From contig NW_019174022.1 of the NCBI RefSeq assembly GCF_001642475.1, forward strand, positions 62,001 through 126,000: 64,000 nt of DNA, written 5' to 3'. A program made the position numbers and the translations under genes. Positions within the stretch are counted from its first letter, which is position 1. Each line of letters begins with the position of its first letter. The stretch is from Fonsecaea monophora (Eukaryota; Ascomycota; Eurotiomycetes; Chaetothyriales; Herpotrichiellaceae). The notes below the pieces were generated by a model. That model did no database searches. It saw nothing but the letters and a program-made list of their open reading frames with translations, and was not told the DNA's origin. Positions 33,899-45,697 of the stretch are shown one piece after another.

Positions 33899-35371
33899 TC
33901 AATTAGCCTTGACCATCTCCAACGACTCCCCTATGCGGCCATACTTTGAAAAGATCAGATCGGCCAGGTAATAGGTGCGGCCTTTCCACGGGCCGCGGTC
34001 GCCCGTCTTGGGGAGGTCCTTCTCCGCGGCCTGGAGATAGGTGGAGTTGAGGTCGAGGAACTTGCGGGGCTGGATGGTGGCGTCGGCGTGCTTGCGCGGG
34101 ACGACGGCGCCGACGGCCCTGCGGTCCATCATGCGGAGCAGGCGGGTGAGGAACAGCGAGGACGCGTCGGCGCCCAGCGTCCACGACGCGTTGGTGTAGC
34201 CGAGCAGGAAGGCCGCGTTGGGCAGGTCCTGCATCAGCACCATGTGCCACATCAGTTTGCCGGCCAGGTCGAAGGGCGCGCCGTCGACGGAGAGCTTGAT
34301 GCCCCCGCCGAGGCGCAGCTTGAGCCCCGTCGCCGTCACGATGATGTCCGCGGGCAGCGTCTCGCCCGACGACCGCAGGCGGATCCCGTCGGCCTGCACG
34401 CCGTCGATCACGTCCGTCTTCACCTCGGCCTTGCCGTTGCGGAGGCTGGCGAAGAAGTCGCCGTCCGGGCAGAGGCACAGGCGCTGGTCCCACGGGTTGT
34501 AGCGGGGCGAGAAGTGCGGGTCGACCGTCAAGGTCTCGGGGATCTGTCCCTGCACGCCGCGCACGAGGAGCCGCTTCATCAGTTGTGGGAAGGTCCGGCA
34601 GAAGAGGTAGAAGAGCCGCGATTTGACGATCAGCCGGAGCCGCGTGAACAGCGACATGACCCTGGCCGGCAGGATCGAGGCGAAGATGGACTTGGACCTG
34701 TTGGGCATGGAGACGATGTACGACGGGCTGCGTTGCAGCATGGTCACTTTTGCGGCGGTCTTGGCCATCGACGGCACCAGCGTGATGGCCGTCGCGCCGC
34801 TACCGATGATGACCACCTTCCTGCCCGCGTAGTCGAGATCCTCGGGCCAGAATTGCGGGTGCACCACGGGCCCCTGGAACTGGTCGATCCCTGGGATGTC
34901 GGCCTTGAGCGGCTGTTCGTAGTCGTAGTAGCCCGTCCCGAAGATCAGGAATCTCGTCACAAAGGTCGTGACCGCGCCCTTGTACTCCACGGACAAGGTC
35001 CACAGCTTGTCGCGGGACGAGTACGCGGCCGAGAGGACCTTGTGGTGGAACAAGATGTGCCGGTCGATACCGAACATGCGCGCCGAGTCGTTCATGTACG
35101 CCTTGATGGCCGACGCCTCGGCGATGGGGTTGTCCTGGTTCCACGGGTGCCAGGCGAAGCCAAAGGTGAACAGGTCCGAGTCGGAGCGGATGCCGGGATA
35201 TCGAAACAGGTCCCAGGTACCTCCCATCTCAGCCCGGCCTTCGAGGATGACATATTTGTGGTCTGGAAGTTGGGACTGGATCCGATACGCTGCGTTGATT
35301 CCAGATATGCCGGCGCCGATGATGAGGATATCGACGAAGTTCTCCCCTTCTTTGGCTGTGGGAACATGCAT
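33899..35371 (-). CDS. Flavin-dependent monooxygenase, Baeyer-Villiger type
   Basis: A single exon gives 490 residues from MHVPTAKEGE at 35371; six more codons upstream lack an ATG. The enzyme is a class B flavoprotein monooxygenase. The FAD Rossmann motif is GAGISG near residues 21-26, the NADPH motif is GSGATA, and FQGPVVHPQFWP matches the Baeyer-Villiger fingerprint FxGxxxHxxxWP. GGTWDLFRYPGIRSDSD is typical of bacterial-like BVMOs such as EthA. It would insert oxygen next to a ketone, or oxidise a heteroatom, using NADPH and O2. The C-terminus has no membrane anchor. The gene is strongly GC-rich at third positions, giving open antisense frames of up to 448 codons, and has no introns; both features differ from its neighbours and would fit horizontal origin. 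Confidence 0.95.
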   Translation of the reverse strand: MHVPTAKEGENFVDILIIGAGISGINAAYRIQSQLPDHKYVILEGRAEMGGTWDLFRYPGIRSDSDLFTFGFAWHPWNQDNPIAEASAIKAYMNDSARMFGIDRHILFHHKVLSAAYSSRDKLWTLSVEYKGAVTTFVTRFLIFGTGYYDYEQPLKADIPGIDQFQGPVVHPQFWPEDLDYAGRKVVIIGSGATAITLVPSMAKTAAKVTMLQRSPSYIVSMPNRSKSIFASILPARVMSLFTRLRLIVKSRLFYLFCRTFPQLMKRLLVRGVQGQIPETLTVDPHFSPRYNPWDQRLCLCPDGDFFASLRNGKAEVKTDVIDGVQADGIRLRSSGETLPADIIVTATGLKLRLGGGIKLSVDGAPFDLAGKLMWHMVLMQDLPNAAFLLGYTNASWTLGADASSLFLTRLLRMMDRRAVGAVVPRKHADATIQPRKFLDLNSTYLQAAEKDLPKTGDRGPWKGRTYYLADLIFSKYGRIGESLEMVKAN

Positions 35372-37428
35372 TGTGAATTGTATATCCACGGGGGAAAGAA
35401 TCAGGTCACGACGACAAGATCACAAGGCAGGTAGAGATGAGAGAGACAAAACACACAAAACTCAATCAAATCATTTCTCTCCTCTATTTTCTTTTCACGG
35501 CTGCCTACCTACATATGTAGGCGGTATCCGCTTCTCCTTTATCATGTTTGAATCAGCTGCCCCAGAGGGGCGAGCCTGATGGTATTCTGGGCCGAGGCAT
35601 AACGAACAGGCTATACAGCTCCAATGAGAAGGCGATGCATGGAATTGGGTGGTCGATGGCGAAAAAGGAGACTGGAGTCCGAGTAAGAGGGGAGCAAAAG
35701 ATTAGTCGGAACAGGCCGGCAAATTGTGATCTGGAAGCAACACCTCATAACGCAGACACCAGGACCAGCAGCACCCAGTATTGCCGATGGTTAGCCACCA
35801 ACAAGGTGGGCGCAAGAACAAGCAAGCACCAAAACGCCGCATCGCACGTGAAGCTTGGGGCTTCGTCGTAACCGAAATTGGAGCACCACCGAAGTGAGTG
35901 GCAAAACCAAAACCACAGCCACGAATCATTCCCTAATCAGGTCTTTTACCGAGACATCTACGCAGGGTTGATCTAGCTTACATGGGAAGGTTGGCCGTGG
36001 AGATGATGGATTAGACAAGGCCACCAATGATATGCTTGGAGTTGATCGGGACAATGTGGCGCCGGCTTGGTCTAACCTTTCCGAGTCAATGTAGAGGGGT
36101 TTCCCCAGATGGAATCTTGTGCCCCCTTCAATTCATCTTTTCGGAAGTAGTAAGGGTTTTTCCCGTTGTGGTGATACTGAGTGGCTCTCTATGCATGTGC
36201 TGTATCGCGACAGCCTTGTCACCACACCCCGGGAAATGGTCCCATCCTGGATAACATCTCTGCACGTAGGAGGGTTCTTACACTCTTGGGCGGCCATGTG
36301 CGAATTTCGAAGCATCCACCCCTCGAACCACTGCAAGGCTAGCCGCGATAATGTCAAGATGGGTTTTGCAGTGCTCTGCTCTTTTGCAGATCTCCATATG
36401 CCGTGTGTGCGAGACAGGATCACGAGGAATTTTCACGGCTGGGGCATTGACCCTGGTCGTATCATTCACCAAAAAGAGCATCGTCAAGAGGAAATGTGTA
36501 CTTGGCCAATATTCGTCGCACTGCCATAAGCATAGGTAGAGATCTTGAACGCCGTTTGACTTGATAGAGGTATACGATATACCGACCGAGCGTGCACGAG
36601 CTTTTCTCCAAAATGCACGGATCCTCTTAGTCCGCTGGCGGGACTCGGGTTCCTCCACTCAATCGCCCTACGCCGACATCCCGATCGGGCAAGTTTCAAT
36701 TGCCCGCCATATGCATCGGCGTTTACGGAGTAGTGCTGGGTTCGTTGTGCGTCGTATCGCCAGCCAACATAGACAGAGGTTGCAGAATGCGTCTCTTTTG
36801 TCCAATCCCGGAATGCCTCGGAGTTTAGGACAGTGGCCTACAATATCTGACACTGCAGAGATACACACACATTCTGCGTAAGCGAAGGCGTTTACGAGGA
36901 CGCGATCGGTGGTCCCTGTTCCCCGGGCCTCCGTCTCTATGGGACTGTTGGTGCATATCTGGAAATATGGACATGGATTTTTCGTATGATGGTAGAAACG
37001 TATCTGTCAGACACGGTCTTGCCTGTCGTGAAAGAGCTGGAATGCAGAGTAGACAGCGATCTTCGACATCAAGGCCCACGGCACCCGTCGAAATACGAGG
37101 GAATGCGGGACCCGGTGTGTTTTTGTCCCGCCAACCTCCCCCCCACTGGGAATCTGCGGGGTTTGATACGAACCGCTATTCTGACCTCTGACCTTTGACC
37201 TCTCAGAATAATAGAGAAGGAGGACCAAGGCCTCGCTAGATAGGACTGGAAGATTACAAAGGTCCAACGTATTCGGACGTACTGTCCCTCGTATCTCGTA
37301 TACCGTAGAGGGAATCCTTTACTGACGATGCGACGTGCAAGTAATAAGATATCTCTGTCGCCAGAGTCATGTAGGAACTCTTTTCACGTCGTGTCGACTT
37401 GGGGCCTTTGATTCTGTCTTGTCCCGCA
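35372..37428. other. 2-kb intergenic region, no gene recognised
   Basis: Divergent region between the monooxygenase and the P450. Only short, domain-free frames were seen on either strand. Confidence 0.45.
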
Positions 37429-39239
37429 ATGGCCGTCAACATTCCCACGTCGCTACTGTTGATCTTCTCTGCAGCGTTGCAAGCTGTAGTCTTGGTTGCA
37501 GCAGCTCCCCAGTATTCCCCCGTGGACGGCTTCAATCCAGCCTTTCTCTGCTTTGCGCTCCTCAACTTTGCACTATGGTTCTTCTATCTAGTGTTCATTT
37601 ATCCCAATTTCGTCAGCCCGCTTCGAGATCTGCCAATGGCCAAGGTACGTCTTGCACGAAATGTCGCGTCCAAGGCGCAGGCGGCAGCGTTGATACCGGC
37701 ACGTAGGGCGCTTTACCCATCATCGGCCACGCCTGGTCCCAGTTCAAGGCTCCGCGAGGAGGCGACTATCAGAGATTTACCCGCGAAATTCCCAATGACG
37801 GGCTCATTCGCCTCAAGGGATTCTTGAACGCCGACCAAGTATTGGTGACGAGTCCCAAGGCACTGGCTGAGATCCTCGTCACCCGATCGTACGACTTCCC
37901 CAAACCCGACAAGGACCGTACCTTTCTCCGTCAGTTGATCGGGGACGGCCTGGTCGTGGCCGAGGGCGAGCAGCACAAACACCAGCGCAAGCACAGCATG
38001 CCCAGCTTCGCTTTCCGACAGATCAAACTGCTGTACAATGTGTTTTGGGAGAAGTCCGTCAAGATGACTCAGGTGATCGATGCCGAGGCCTTTGGGCCAG
38101 ATCGTGGCCACGGAGGCGCCGAGAACCTGCCGCCTGGGGCGATTGATATTGAGTATTACGCACCGAAAACAACGTTGGACATCATCGGCGTGGCAGGCCT
38201 GGGCCGGAATTTCAACACGTTAGGCAATTCGGACGACGAGATGGTCAAATTGTATGACCAGCTGGTCCATCCTTCCGTGGGCCGGCAAATCCACGCGGCA
38301 GTGGCCTTGCTCGTTAGCAACAAGCTTGCATCTTTGCTCTGTCGTCCCGTCGCTCACCAATATGATAGCCTCAATGCCCAATTGAGACTTATATGCAGGC
38401 AGTTTGTGCGCGAAAAGCGGGAAAGGATGAAGGGTTCACAAGACCAATCCGTCGATACCCTTGCCTCGCTGATCAAGGCAAACATATTCTCGGATGAAGA
38501 GCTTGTAGACCAGCTTTTGACCATCATAGCAGCTGGGTAAGTGTGACTTTGTCTCTCTTCCGAAAAGCCTGCGGATGTCCCGCCAGGTAATTGAGCACTA
38601 ACGTTAGCATTCAGCCATGAAACAACCTCCTCGAGTTTCACATGGGTAACATATCTTCTTGCGCTTCATCCCGACATCCAGTCCCGCCTCCGCGCAGAGA
38701 TTCACGCTGCAATCCCGAATGGATTCTCCACTGTTGATCCCCAGGATACGACCATAGCCTCGGTGCTTGAGTCGCTGCCCCTTCTCAACGGCGTGTGCAG
38801 CGAAAGCCTCCGCGTCTTGCCAGCTGTGCCGGTCACGATGAGAACAACTAAGCGAGACACTACCTTGATAGGCCACCCAGTTGCCGCGGGCACCAAGTTC
38901 ATCATGGCTCCGTGGGCAGTCAACAACGATCCTGAATTATGGGGTCCCGATGCCCAAGAGTTCCGGCCGGAGAGATGGATTGACCCCGAAACCGGAAAGC
39001 CGAACCAGACGGGGGGCGCGTCGACCAACTATGCCATCTTAACATTCCTCCACGGACAGCGAAGTTGTATTGGACAGAACTTTGCACGGGCAGAGCTGAG
39101 GGCACTGGTGGCGGCATTTGTTGGAGCCTTTGAATGGGCTCTTCTCCACCCAGAGGAAGAAGTGGTTCCTGCCGGCATCGTGACATCGAAACCAAGAGAT
39201 GGTCTCGTAGTGACGCTCAAGAGGGTAAAGCCATGGTAG
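37429..39239 (+). CDS. Cytochrome P450 monooxygenase
   Basis: Three exons, 37429-37644, 37707-38536 and 38615-39239, with introns of 62 and 78 bp, give 556 residues. Two hydrophobic N-terminal segments (SLLLIFSAALQAVVLVAAA and FLCFALLNFALWFFYLVFIYP) anchor it in the endoplasmic reticulum. Class landmarks are present: I-helix AAGHETTSS near 347-355, ExxR as SESLR (412-415), FRPERW, and the heme loop FLHGQRSCIGQNF with Cys500 as heme ligand. It needs an NADPH-P450 reductase partner. The spacing and the AGHETTSS form resemble the CYP4/CYP5-like fungal groups that hydroxylate fatty acids or secondary metabolites, but the substrate is unknown. It lies 2 kb from the divergent Baeyer-Villiger monooxygenase, with no synthase nearby, so a metabolic link is only speculative. 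Confidence 0.95.
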
Positions 39240-40125
39240 AGGAGCGTTGGGACAGCTCCATAATGCTCAGCATTCGTGATCGTTAGTTCACCCATCTTTC
39301 CGGTAGGAGTTTCTCTGCGGTATCATCCACAGCTTAATGGTCTTCAAAAGCAGGGGGTCAGTCTGAGTAGGCTCCGGCCTGTGTTTTCCTGGTACATAGG
39401 TAGGCCGCTTCTGGCATCAAACACCATCGTACACAAGGCTAGGAAAGGACAGTCTGATTAGACTTCAGATACCAAAGATCCTCTGGAGTTTGCGGCGCCT
39501 TGGCACCTTATGCGTCTTTTTCTGCTTATGTATGACCCTGGGTCTGGAAAACCTCGCCTGAGCCTCGATGGGCCTGCAGCGTGATTCCCCAGTCAAAGCC
39601 ATTAGACTTTCCAGGCTTGGGAACGAGTGAAGGCATGCCTGCGCCCTGTCCACTGAGCAAGCCGTCACTCACCACTCGTGCAGCTGCGGGTGTTGTCGAT
39701 ACCGATCTTGTGGAGGCACTTAACATAGAAATACCGAGAGTTTGCTTATAGCACGTCGTAAAGGTACATTCGATGTCACAACACTTTGGTGTAGTCAAGG
39801 TGCACCTTGTAGTCCGAGAGAATATTGTACGCCTGTATACGCATCCTAACTTCGCTTTTGGGAATTTAGCCCGCAGTAACAGTACGGCGAGTTCTATTTG
39901 GTGACAGATGCAGATATCTTGGCAGATCGGAGTCGCAGGCTCCGACCCACGCAAAGCGCACATTTCTCAATTATTTTCCCCGCCGCAGCCATTGTCGACG
40001 AGATTGAATAAAAGATCCCTTAGCAACTACGACTTCGACGACCTCACCTCAACCTACCGTACCTTACACACCCTCCCTTGTTACAAGAGAAAAGTACTTC
40101 GGTCCTAGCACCAAATTCAAGCATC
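39240..40125. other. Intergenic, promoter of eS21 gene
   Basis: Holds the P450 3' flank and the eS21 promoter and leader. No supported coding frame. Confidence 0.5.
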
Positions 40126-40651
40126 ATGGAGAACGAAAAGGGCGAAATCGTCGATCTGTAAGGCTTTTCCACACCAACGTTTTCTCACCTACTTTCTACT
40201 CTCTACCTCTCGCTGTGTGAGAGACGGGAAAGAGAAATCTGATTCTCATACGCACATGTTACTCCTGAGCCCAATTTACACGGGGATACCAAAAGGTCTT
40301 TTGCGCATGCGCCAAAATGATCACGCCCAGTCCCTAGACTCATCTCGTCCTTTCTCCCATTTCCCTTTGTTCACTGTTTCGAATTTCAAAGTGCTAACAC
40401 CCCATCTTCAATACAGCTACGTCCCCCGCAAATGCAGCGCGACGAACCGCATCATCAAGGCCAAGGACCACGCCAGCGTGCAGATCTCGGTGGGCAAGGT
40501 CGACGAGAACGGGCGGTACACGGGCGAGAACCAGGTGTACGCGCTGTGCGGGTTCGTGCGGTCCCGGGCCGAGAGCGACGACAGCTTGAACCGACTGGCG
40601 CAGAAGGACGGGTTTCTCAAGAGTGTCTGGAGCGCGCAAGCCACGAGATAA
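40126..40651 (+). CDS. RPS21: 40S ribosomal protein eS21
   Basis: Two exons, 40126-40157 and 40417-40651, with a 259-bp intron after codon 10, give 88 residues, the normal eukaryotic length. The sequence MENEKGEIVDLYVPRKCSAT followed by NRIIKAKDHASVQISVGKVD is unmistakable eS21, a small-subunit protein needed for 18S rRNA 3' end maturation. The long first intron close to the start codon is typical of fungal ribosomal protein genes and is the longest intron modelled in this window. A pyrimidine-rich leader precedes the ATG. Confidence 0.98.
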
Positions 40652-41562
40652 GCGGACACGATGGCTGAGGGGAGGAGATAGCGAAGATCAGGGAAGACAG
40701 AGGAGGTGAACAGAGGATGAAGATGCGCACGAGGAGACATATTGTGTATGGGAGTGGGCGTACGTGGTTGAAGTGAGGAAGGAGGACTCGATCGAGATTC
40801 CTGGCCTGGTCGATCATCGAATTACTCTTCTCGGTCGAGCGACGCACACAGCTACGCCGGAGGACACGATGGTTTGATTGTGGGGGTCGGTGACGGTTAT
40901 TGCTATGCATGTCATCCATTCCACGACAGGAGAAGTACCCTGCTTCACTTTGCTTGGTCGCAAGAAACGGACATGGTGCACTCTGCACGACCAGCATCAA
41001 TAGAAAAATGCAAAACGGGACGAAAGGTTCCCCCAGAAATACACTATTCAAAACATCATCAATCATCATTGTTTTACGTGTTCCCCCCCCCCTTCCTCCT
41101 TCATGACACAGGCATGGGGGAGTTCTCTATGTATGGCTCCTCGGAAATGGACGGAGAATGTGCCACCCGTATCTGTGCTCTGACTCTCAATCTCGGAATA
41201 ATAAAATCACAGCTCTTCAGAAGGCGGTATTTATGGCTTAATCTTCGGCTGTTGTATGTACGATTTTTTTTATCTCTACTTCCCCAGTCATGGCAGATTG
41301 AGTCTGAGGAAGCCTTGATGTGCCGGTTGAAAAAATTCGAAAGGAAAAGAAGAGGCTTCAACACAAGGGGAGAAAGGAAAATAGAAGTGAGGCAGCTCAA
41401 GGGAAAGAGCGAGAAGAATTCAACGGGGTATCATTTCTAGCCTTCTCTTTGCGGAATCTAGAACTTTTTGTAAGGGATGCCTCTTTTCAATGGCAACATA
41501 TCTTGAGCGCGTAGGATTCGTAAGTCTTCGTACATGCTGAGTTGTCGCCTGTGATCGGCTCT
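40652..41562. other. Convergent intergenic region
   Basis: Three-prime flanks of eS21 and the synthetase gene. Poly-C and poly-T runs occur near 41085 and 41265. No supported coding frame. Confidence 0.5.
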
Positions 41563-43181
41563 CTAGTCTTTGTGTAAGCGGACAGCAGGATTCTGTTCAA
41601 TGAAGTTGAGATCGACTTTATGTCCCAAAAGCTCTCGGATATTGTTGACGCCGTACCTGTTCAAAGACATTAGCATACCCTCAAGACCAAAGGATCGAAA
41701 ACTCACTTGATCATGGTCGGTCGCTCCAAACTCAAGCCCCAACCATATATCCGCATATCTTTGGGTAAACCCATTGGCTCCAACATTTCTGGCCGGAACA
41801 TGCCACTGTTTCCGATTTCCACCCACTTCTTCAATCCCTCGTGGTAGCTGAAGATCTCCATGCTCGGCTCCGTGTAAGGATTGTACGCAGGCTTGAATCG
41901 CAGGTTTCTGATACCCATCTTACCGAAGAAGACCTCCATGAAACCAATCAAGCCGCCCAGTGTCAGACCCCAGTCGGCAATTACGCCTTCGACTTGGTGG
42001 AATTCTGCAAGATGCGTTTGATCAACCGTCTCGTTTCGGAAGACTCTGTCGATAGAGAAGTATCGCGCCGGCCGAGGGTTTAGAGCGAGTTTGTGAAGCA
42101 TGTATGCAGAAATTGCCGTGGTGTGAGTTCGCATGACTAGTCGCAAAGACTCGTCTTCAGACCACGGATATCTGTAGCCTATCGAGCCGAACTTTCCGTT
42201 TTCATGCACGGCACGAACATCATCCCAGTACTTCTTGAAGTCCGGGCCCTTTTCCTTCGACTTTGTCCTCTTATGGGAAGGTGAAGGTATAGATTTCTCT
42301 CCGGGAGCCGGAGGTTCTGGATCTGCTCGAGGAGGATCGGCTCTGATGGGATCTGAGATGTAAAAGGTGTCTTGTAGGTCGCGAGCAGGATGTTGTTGAG
42401 GGACAAAAAGAGAATCAAAATTCCAGAAACCAGTTTCCACATAGCGATTTGTTGGCATCTCCTCAAAACCCATCTCGAAGAAGATCTCTCTGAATTCTTG
42501 ACGCACTTTGTTGAGAGGGTGAAGAGCTCCGGATGGCGTGGGTGCGCCTTTGGCCTTGAAGTTATATGGTTTCAACTGCACGGTCTTCCAGGCGCCAGAC
42601 GCCAGCATTTCTGCAGTCAGATCTGCCTCTTCCTTGACAAATTCAGTCGAGAATTTAGGGCCTTTGGAAATCTTAAAGGCGACCGTTTTCTGTTCTACCA
42701 CATATTTCCTCTTCCTGAAGTCTGCCACGACTTTGGGGTTGTCTAAGGCCTTCCCGGATTGGATCTGTCGTAATTGTTCTTGTACCTCGTCCTGGATCTT
42801 GTCCGCAGTCGCCTTGAGAGTGTCCCCGTCTTTCTTGATCCACTTGAGCTTGAAGGCATCGCCCGAGCCGAACTTGGCCACGTTTGCGTCGCCCACGGCT
42901 GCGGGTAAATCTTTGATCTTCAATCCCTCCAATGCGGATCGAACTGCCTCGAAAACTCTTGCGCCGTTGCTCCCATTTTCTGCAATATCTTGGCCTTCTT
43001 TTGTCAGAACAAGTTCCAACCGATCAATCTGCTCTGCTTCAATGAAGTCTCTCGACCGTAATTTGTCGACAGCGGATTTGACACTGACAAAGGTGGCATT
43101 GGGAAAGGCTTCCGATGTGATGACAGGACCATTTGCGGAGTTCAGTACTTCAAGCACTTTCGGGGTCAAATCTTCTGCCAT
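41563..43181 (-). CDS. FRS2: Cytosolic phenylalanyl-tRNA synthetase alpha chain
   Basis: Two exons, 41707-43181 and 41563-41656, with a 50-bp intron, give 522 residues from MAEDLTPKVLEVLN. The enzyme charges tRNA-Phe as an alpha2-beta2 heterotetramer. The N-terminal 180 residues are helical and contain the winged-helix tRNA-binding part. The class II catalytic core runs from LHPLNKVRQEFREIFFEMGF (motif 1) through FYISDP, RTHTTAISAYML, FSIDRVFRNETVDQTHLAEF (motif 2) and MEVFFGKMG, to the motif 3 segment GWGLSLERPTMI. A Ser/Pro/Lys-rich insert lies near residues 310-340. The intron splits the Lys right after motif 3; the second exon YGVNNIRELLGHKVDL completes the domain. The symbol follows yeast, where FRS2 is the alpha subunit. 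Confidence 0.97.
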
Positions 43182-43582
43182 GGTTGCGTCCGGCCGGGGG
43201 AACGTAGTTGTCGGACAGCAAGGGTAAGAGGAAGAGCAGTTACGAAACAAAATATTATGGATGGTGCTCACTAGACTCTGACTCCAAGTTACCGAGTAGA
43301 GAGAAATGACTCCAAAATGCGGCCGGTGGGTCTAATCTTGATTCGTCCAGAGACTCATGCCGCTTTAGCAGTTCAACATCACATACATGCCTCAGCCTCG
43401 CTTAAAGACCAGGGAGATCGATGACTTTGGGTTATATGATAGATGTATCGTTGCAAAGCGTCATGCCCCAGTGAGGAAATGCACTCCTCTATCGCTACAG
43501 TTATTCCAGCCTCTTTGGTAATCTATGAACTCTATCCACGAACAAGAACCACGGATACATGTGCCTTACATGAGTCTGGTTT
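43182..43582. other. Intergenic
   Basis: Four hundred bases between two minus-strand genes: synthetase promoter and MFS 3' flank. Nothing further seen. Confidence 0.5.
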
Positions 43583-45040
43583 TCAGACATTCCTCTGGCC
43601 TTCCATTTCAGACGGCGAGTTGTGCTCGCGTCTCTGCCTCCAGGCATCCCCAAACATGATTTGGACCAGAGCAAGACCACCCAGTACGAGCATGATACCC
43701 GTTAATAAGGTAAAGGTCCAGCCGACATGAATGCTGTTGATCAGAGGCCCAACCACAGCAGTTCCGCCAGCTCCTAAGAGACAGCGAACGAGATTTAAGG
43801 AAGCCGTGGCTGAGGCACTCTGAGTATGGTGGATGTCGACGAGGTAGGTCGAGATCACGCTTTGGAGAGAGATGGCTGCCCAGCCCAAAACAAAAAAACA
43901 GATAATGGGCACAGAGATATGAACACCTTGGTCGACGGTCCACCCAAAAATCAGCACTGACACACATTCAAGTGCACTCCAGAGCCAGACAGTCCTTAGC
44001 CGAGCCTTTTCAATGGGCATGCGCTGTTCATCGCCGCCATACTTGCGTAGAATCCGCCTGTAATCATAGTCCAGGAATCTACCGACCAGAACGGTGCCGA
44101 TGATGGACCCAGCTCCGTTGGCCAGGAAGATGAGACCAACTTGGATTTCTGAAGTATGATATTTCTGTTTGACGAGCACGGAAACGGCGGTGAGAACCAT
44201 TTGCCACGCTGCGTAGTGGACCGCAACATAAAAGATAGCACAAAAGGTATTCCAGTGGAAGAGAATCTTTGCTGGACCCAGAAAATCGGTTCGTTTCGGC
44301 GCGGGTTTCTCGCCCTCTGCGGAGGGGTTGGTGTCTTGCCTGAAGTGCTTCTTTCTCTGATACAGTGCAAGAGGGGACATGGCATATCGCTTTGGCTCTT
44401 CCGCTCCATTTCCCACCATGGACCTCAATGTCTCAGGCAGGACAAGGACAATGACAAGGACACAGGCCCCCCCATAGATAGTCAGAAACCAAAACACTGA
44501 TCTCCAGCCCATCTTGTCCGATAAGACACCACCAATAACAGGGCCGATGGCGACCGGCATCAAAAGTCCTCCTTGGAAAATACCCATATAACCAGCTCTT
44601 TCTTCCCTCGTTGTAATGTCGCCAAGGACTCCAGCACCTAATGCAATGGTGCTAGCACTTCCGGTACTTTGGACACAACGAAGAACCAACAGTTGCGCGT
44701 AGTTTCGTGTCTCTGCCAACCCGATACACGCTCCAAGAAATACGACGAGAGTGCAGATATAGGTAATGCGGCGGCCTTTGGTATCGGACAACGAGCCCCA
44801 GAGGGTAGGCGACAAGCCTTGAAATATCAAGTAGCATGTCACGGTGAGGTTGATGAGGCTGGTACTGACTGACAAGTCATCGGCGATTTGAGGAAGGGCA
44901 GGAAAGTAGATATTCGACGCAAAGCCAGAAAGTGTAGCCGCAAATGAAATAATGGTGACAATGAGGGCTTTTTGTGAAAGTGTGAAGATTGTGTAAGGTT
45001 TGGAGGACTCAACCTGTGTCATAGCTTCGGATTGAGACAT
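43583..45040 (-). CDS. MFS multidrug-type transporter (DHA1)
   Basis: A single exon gives 485 residues from MSQSEAMTQVES at 45040; ATG at 45070 would add ten residues. It is a 12-helix major facilitator of the H+-antiporter DHA1 group, near yeast QDR/FLR-type exporters. Loop 2-3 holds motif A as GSLSDTKGRR, and TM5 holds the antiporter motif C as GPVIGGVLSDKMGWRSVFW. FASNIYFPALPQIADDL in TM1 is typical of the QDR group. The central loop is charged (residues 230-270). The protein would export small hydrophobic compounds, drugs or metabolites across the plasma membrane. It is transcribed divergently from the Zn2Cys6 gene at 45698 with 657 bp between, an arrangement common for an exporter and its dedicated regulator. 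Confidence 0.94.
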   Translation of the reverse strand: MSQSEAMTQVESSKPYTIFTLSQKALIVTIISFAATLSGFASNIYFPALPQIADDLSVSTSLINLTVTCYLIFQGLSPTLWGSLSDTKGRRITYICTLVVFLGACIGLAETRNYAQLLVLRCVQSTGSASTIALGAGVLGDITTREERAGYMGIFQGGLLMPVAIGPVIGGVLSDKMGWRSVFWFLTIYGGACVLVIVLVLPETLRSMVGNGAEEPKRYAMSPLALYQRKKHFRQDTNPSAEGEKPAPKRTDFLGPAKILFHWNTFCAIFYVAVHYAAWQMVLTAVSVLVKQKYHTSEIQVGLIFLANGAGSIIGTVLVGRFLDYDYRRILRKYGGDEQRMPIEKARLRTVWLWSALECVSVLIFGWTVDQGVHISVPIICFFVLGWAAISLQSVISTYLVDIHHTQSASATASLNLVRCLLGAGGTAVVGPLINSIHVGWTFTLLTGIMLVLGGLALVQIMFGDAWRQRREHNSPSEMEGQRNV

Positions 45041-45697
45041 TTTGAACCTGTTGTTAGAGGAAAACAGCATGCTGCTCGGGTGCCGACTGTCTATATATGC
45101 CTGTGGAAGTATCGAGCCACACCCTGGTCGGTGTGGACAGGGATGTTCGGAGTTCCGACACCGGAGGCAAGCAGGGAGATTCGACAAGACATTCGCAACG
45201 CCATCGGGGGGAATACCGCAATGATGTCGTCTGGAGCATATTTACATACTTTCCTAGGCTCACCTGGTGAATCCCATCGTCGCCAAATGGTCAAAAGACC
45301 GAACCCCTAATGGCGGTATCGACATGTCCTGACTTGGAGGTGATGAGCTCCAGGTCCGAAATTTGATCATTGGAAGTCGGGTCAACGTAGCCCTTGGCTG
45401 ACTATTGGATTGGTGAGCTTTGGACTGAATGAAATAGGGTATGAATTACTGATTCGCGACAGAGAGGTTGTCGCAAGACCAAGTGTATGTTCGGATGGCA
45501 CAGCAAGATATGGATGAATAGAGTGGGCGAGGATAGATCAAGTCCAAAAAGCAACTTAGCCGAGAATACGTCTAGGGAGCTATTCCAAAACAGGCAAAGC
45601 GCGTCATCTCATTACGCTCACTCCATCTTCGGGATCCTCGACGCCTCTTCACTTCCTCTACTTCGTAGTTCCAGGCGAAGCCGGTCTCCCTCTGGCC
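45041..45697. promoter_or_regulatory. Shared promoter region, MFS exporter / Zn2Cys6 regulator
   Basis: This 657-bp region separates the two divergent starts and so must contain both promoters. No gene lies inside it. Which CGG-type half-sites are used cannot be told from sequence alone. Confidence 0.5.

Noticed and set aside
34088..35434. 448-codon frame antisense to the monooxygenase
   Set aside because: It mirrors a GC-rich gene and has no ATG or domain; a by-product of codon bias.
33899..39239. Monooxygenase plus P450 as a secondary metabolite cluster
   Set aside because: No polyketide, terpene or peptide synthase lies in the window and the genes are 2 kb apart with no shared regulator.
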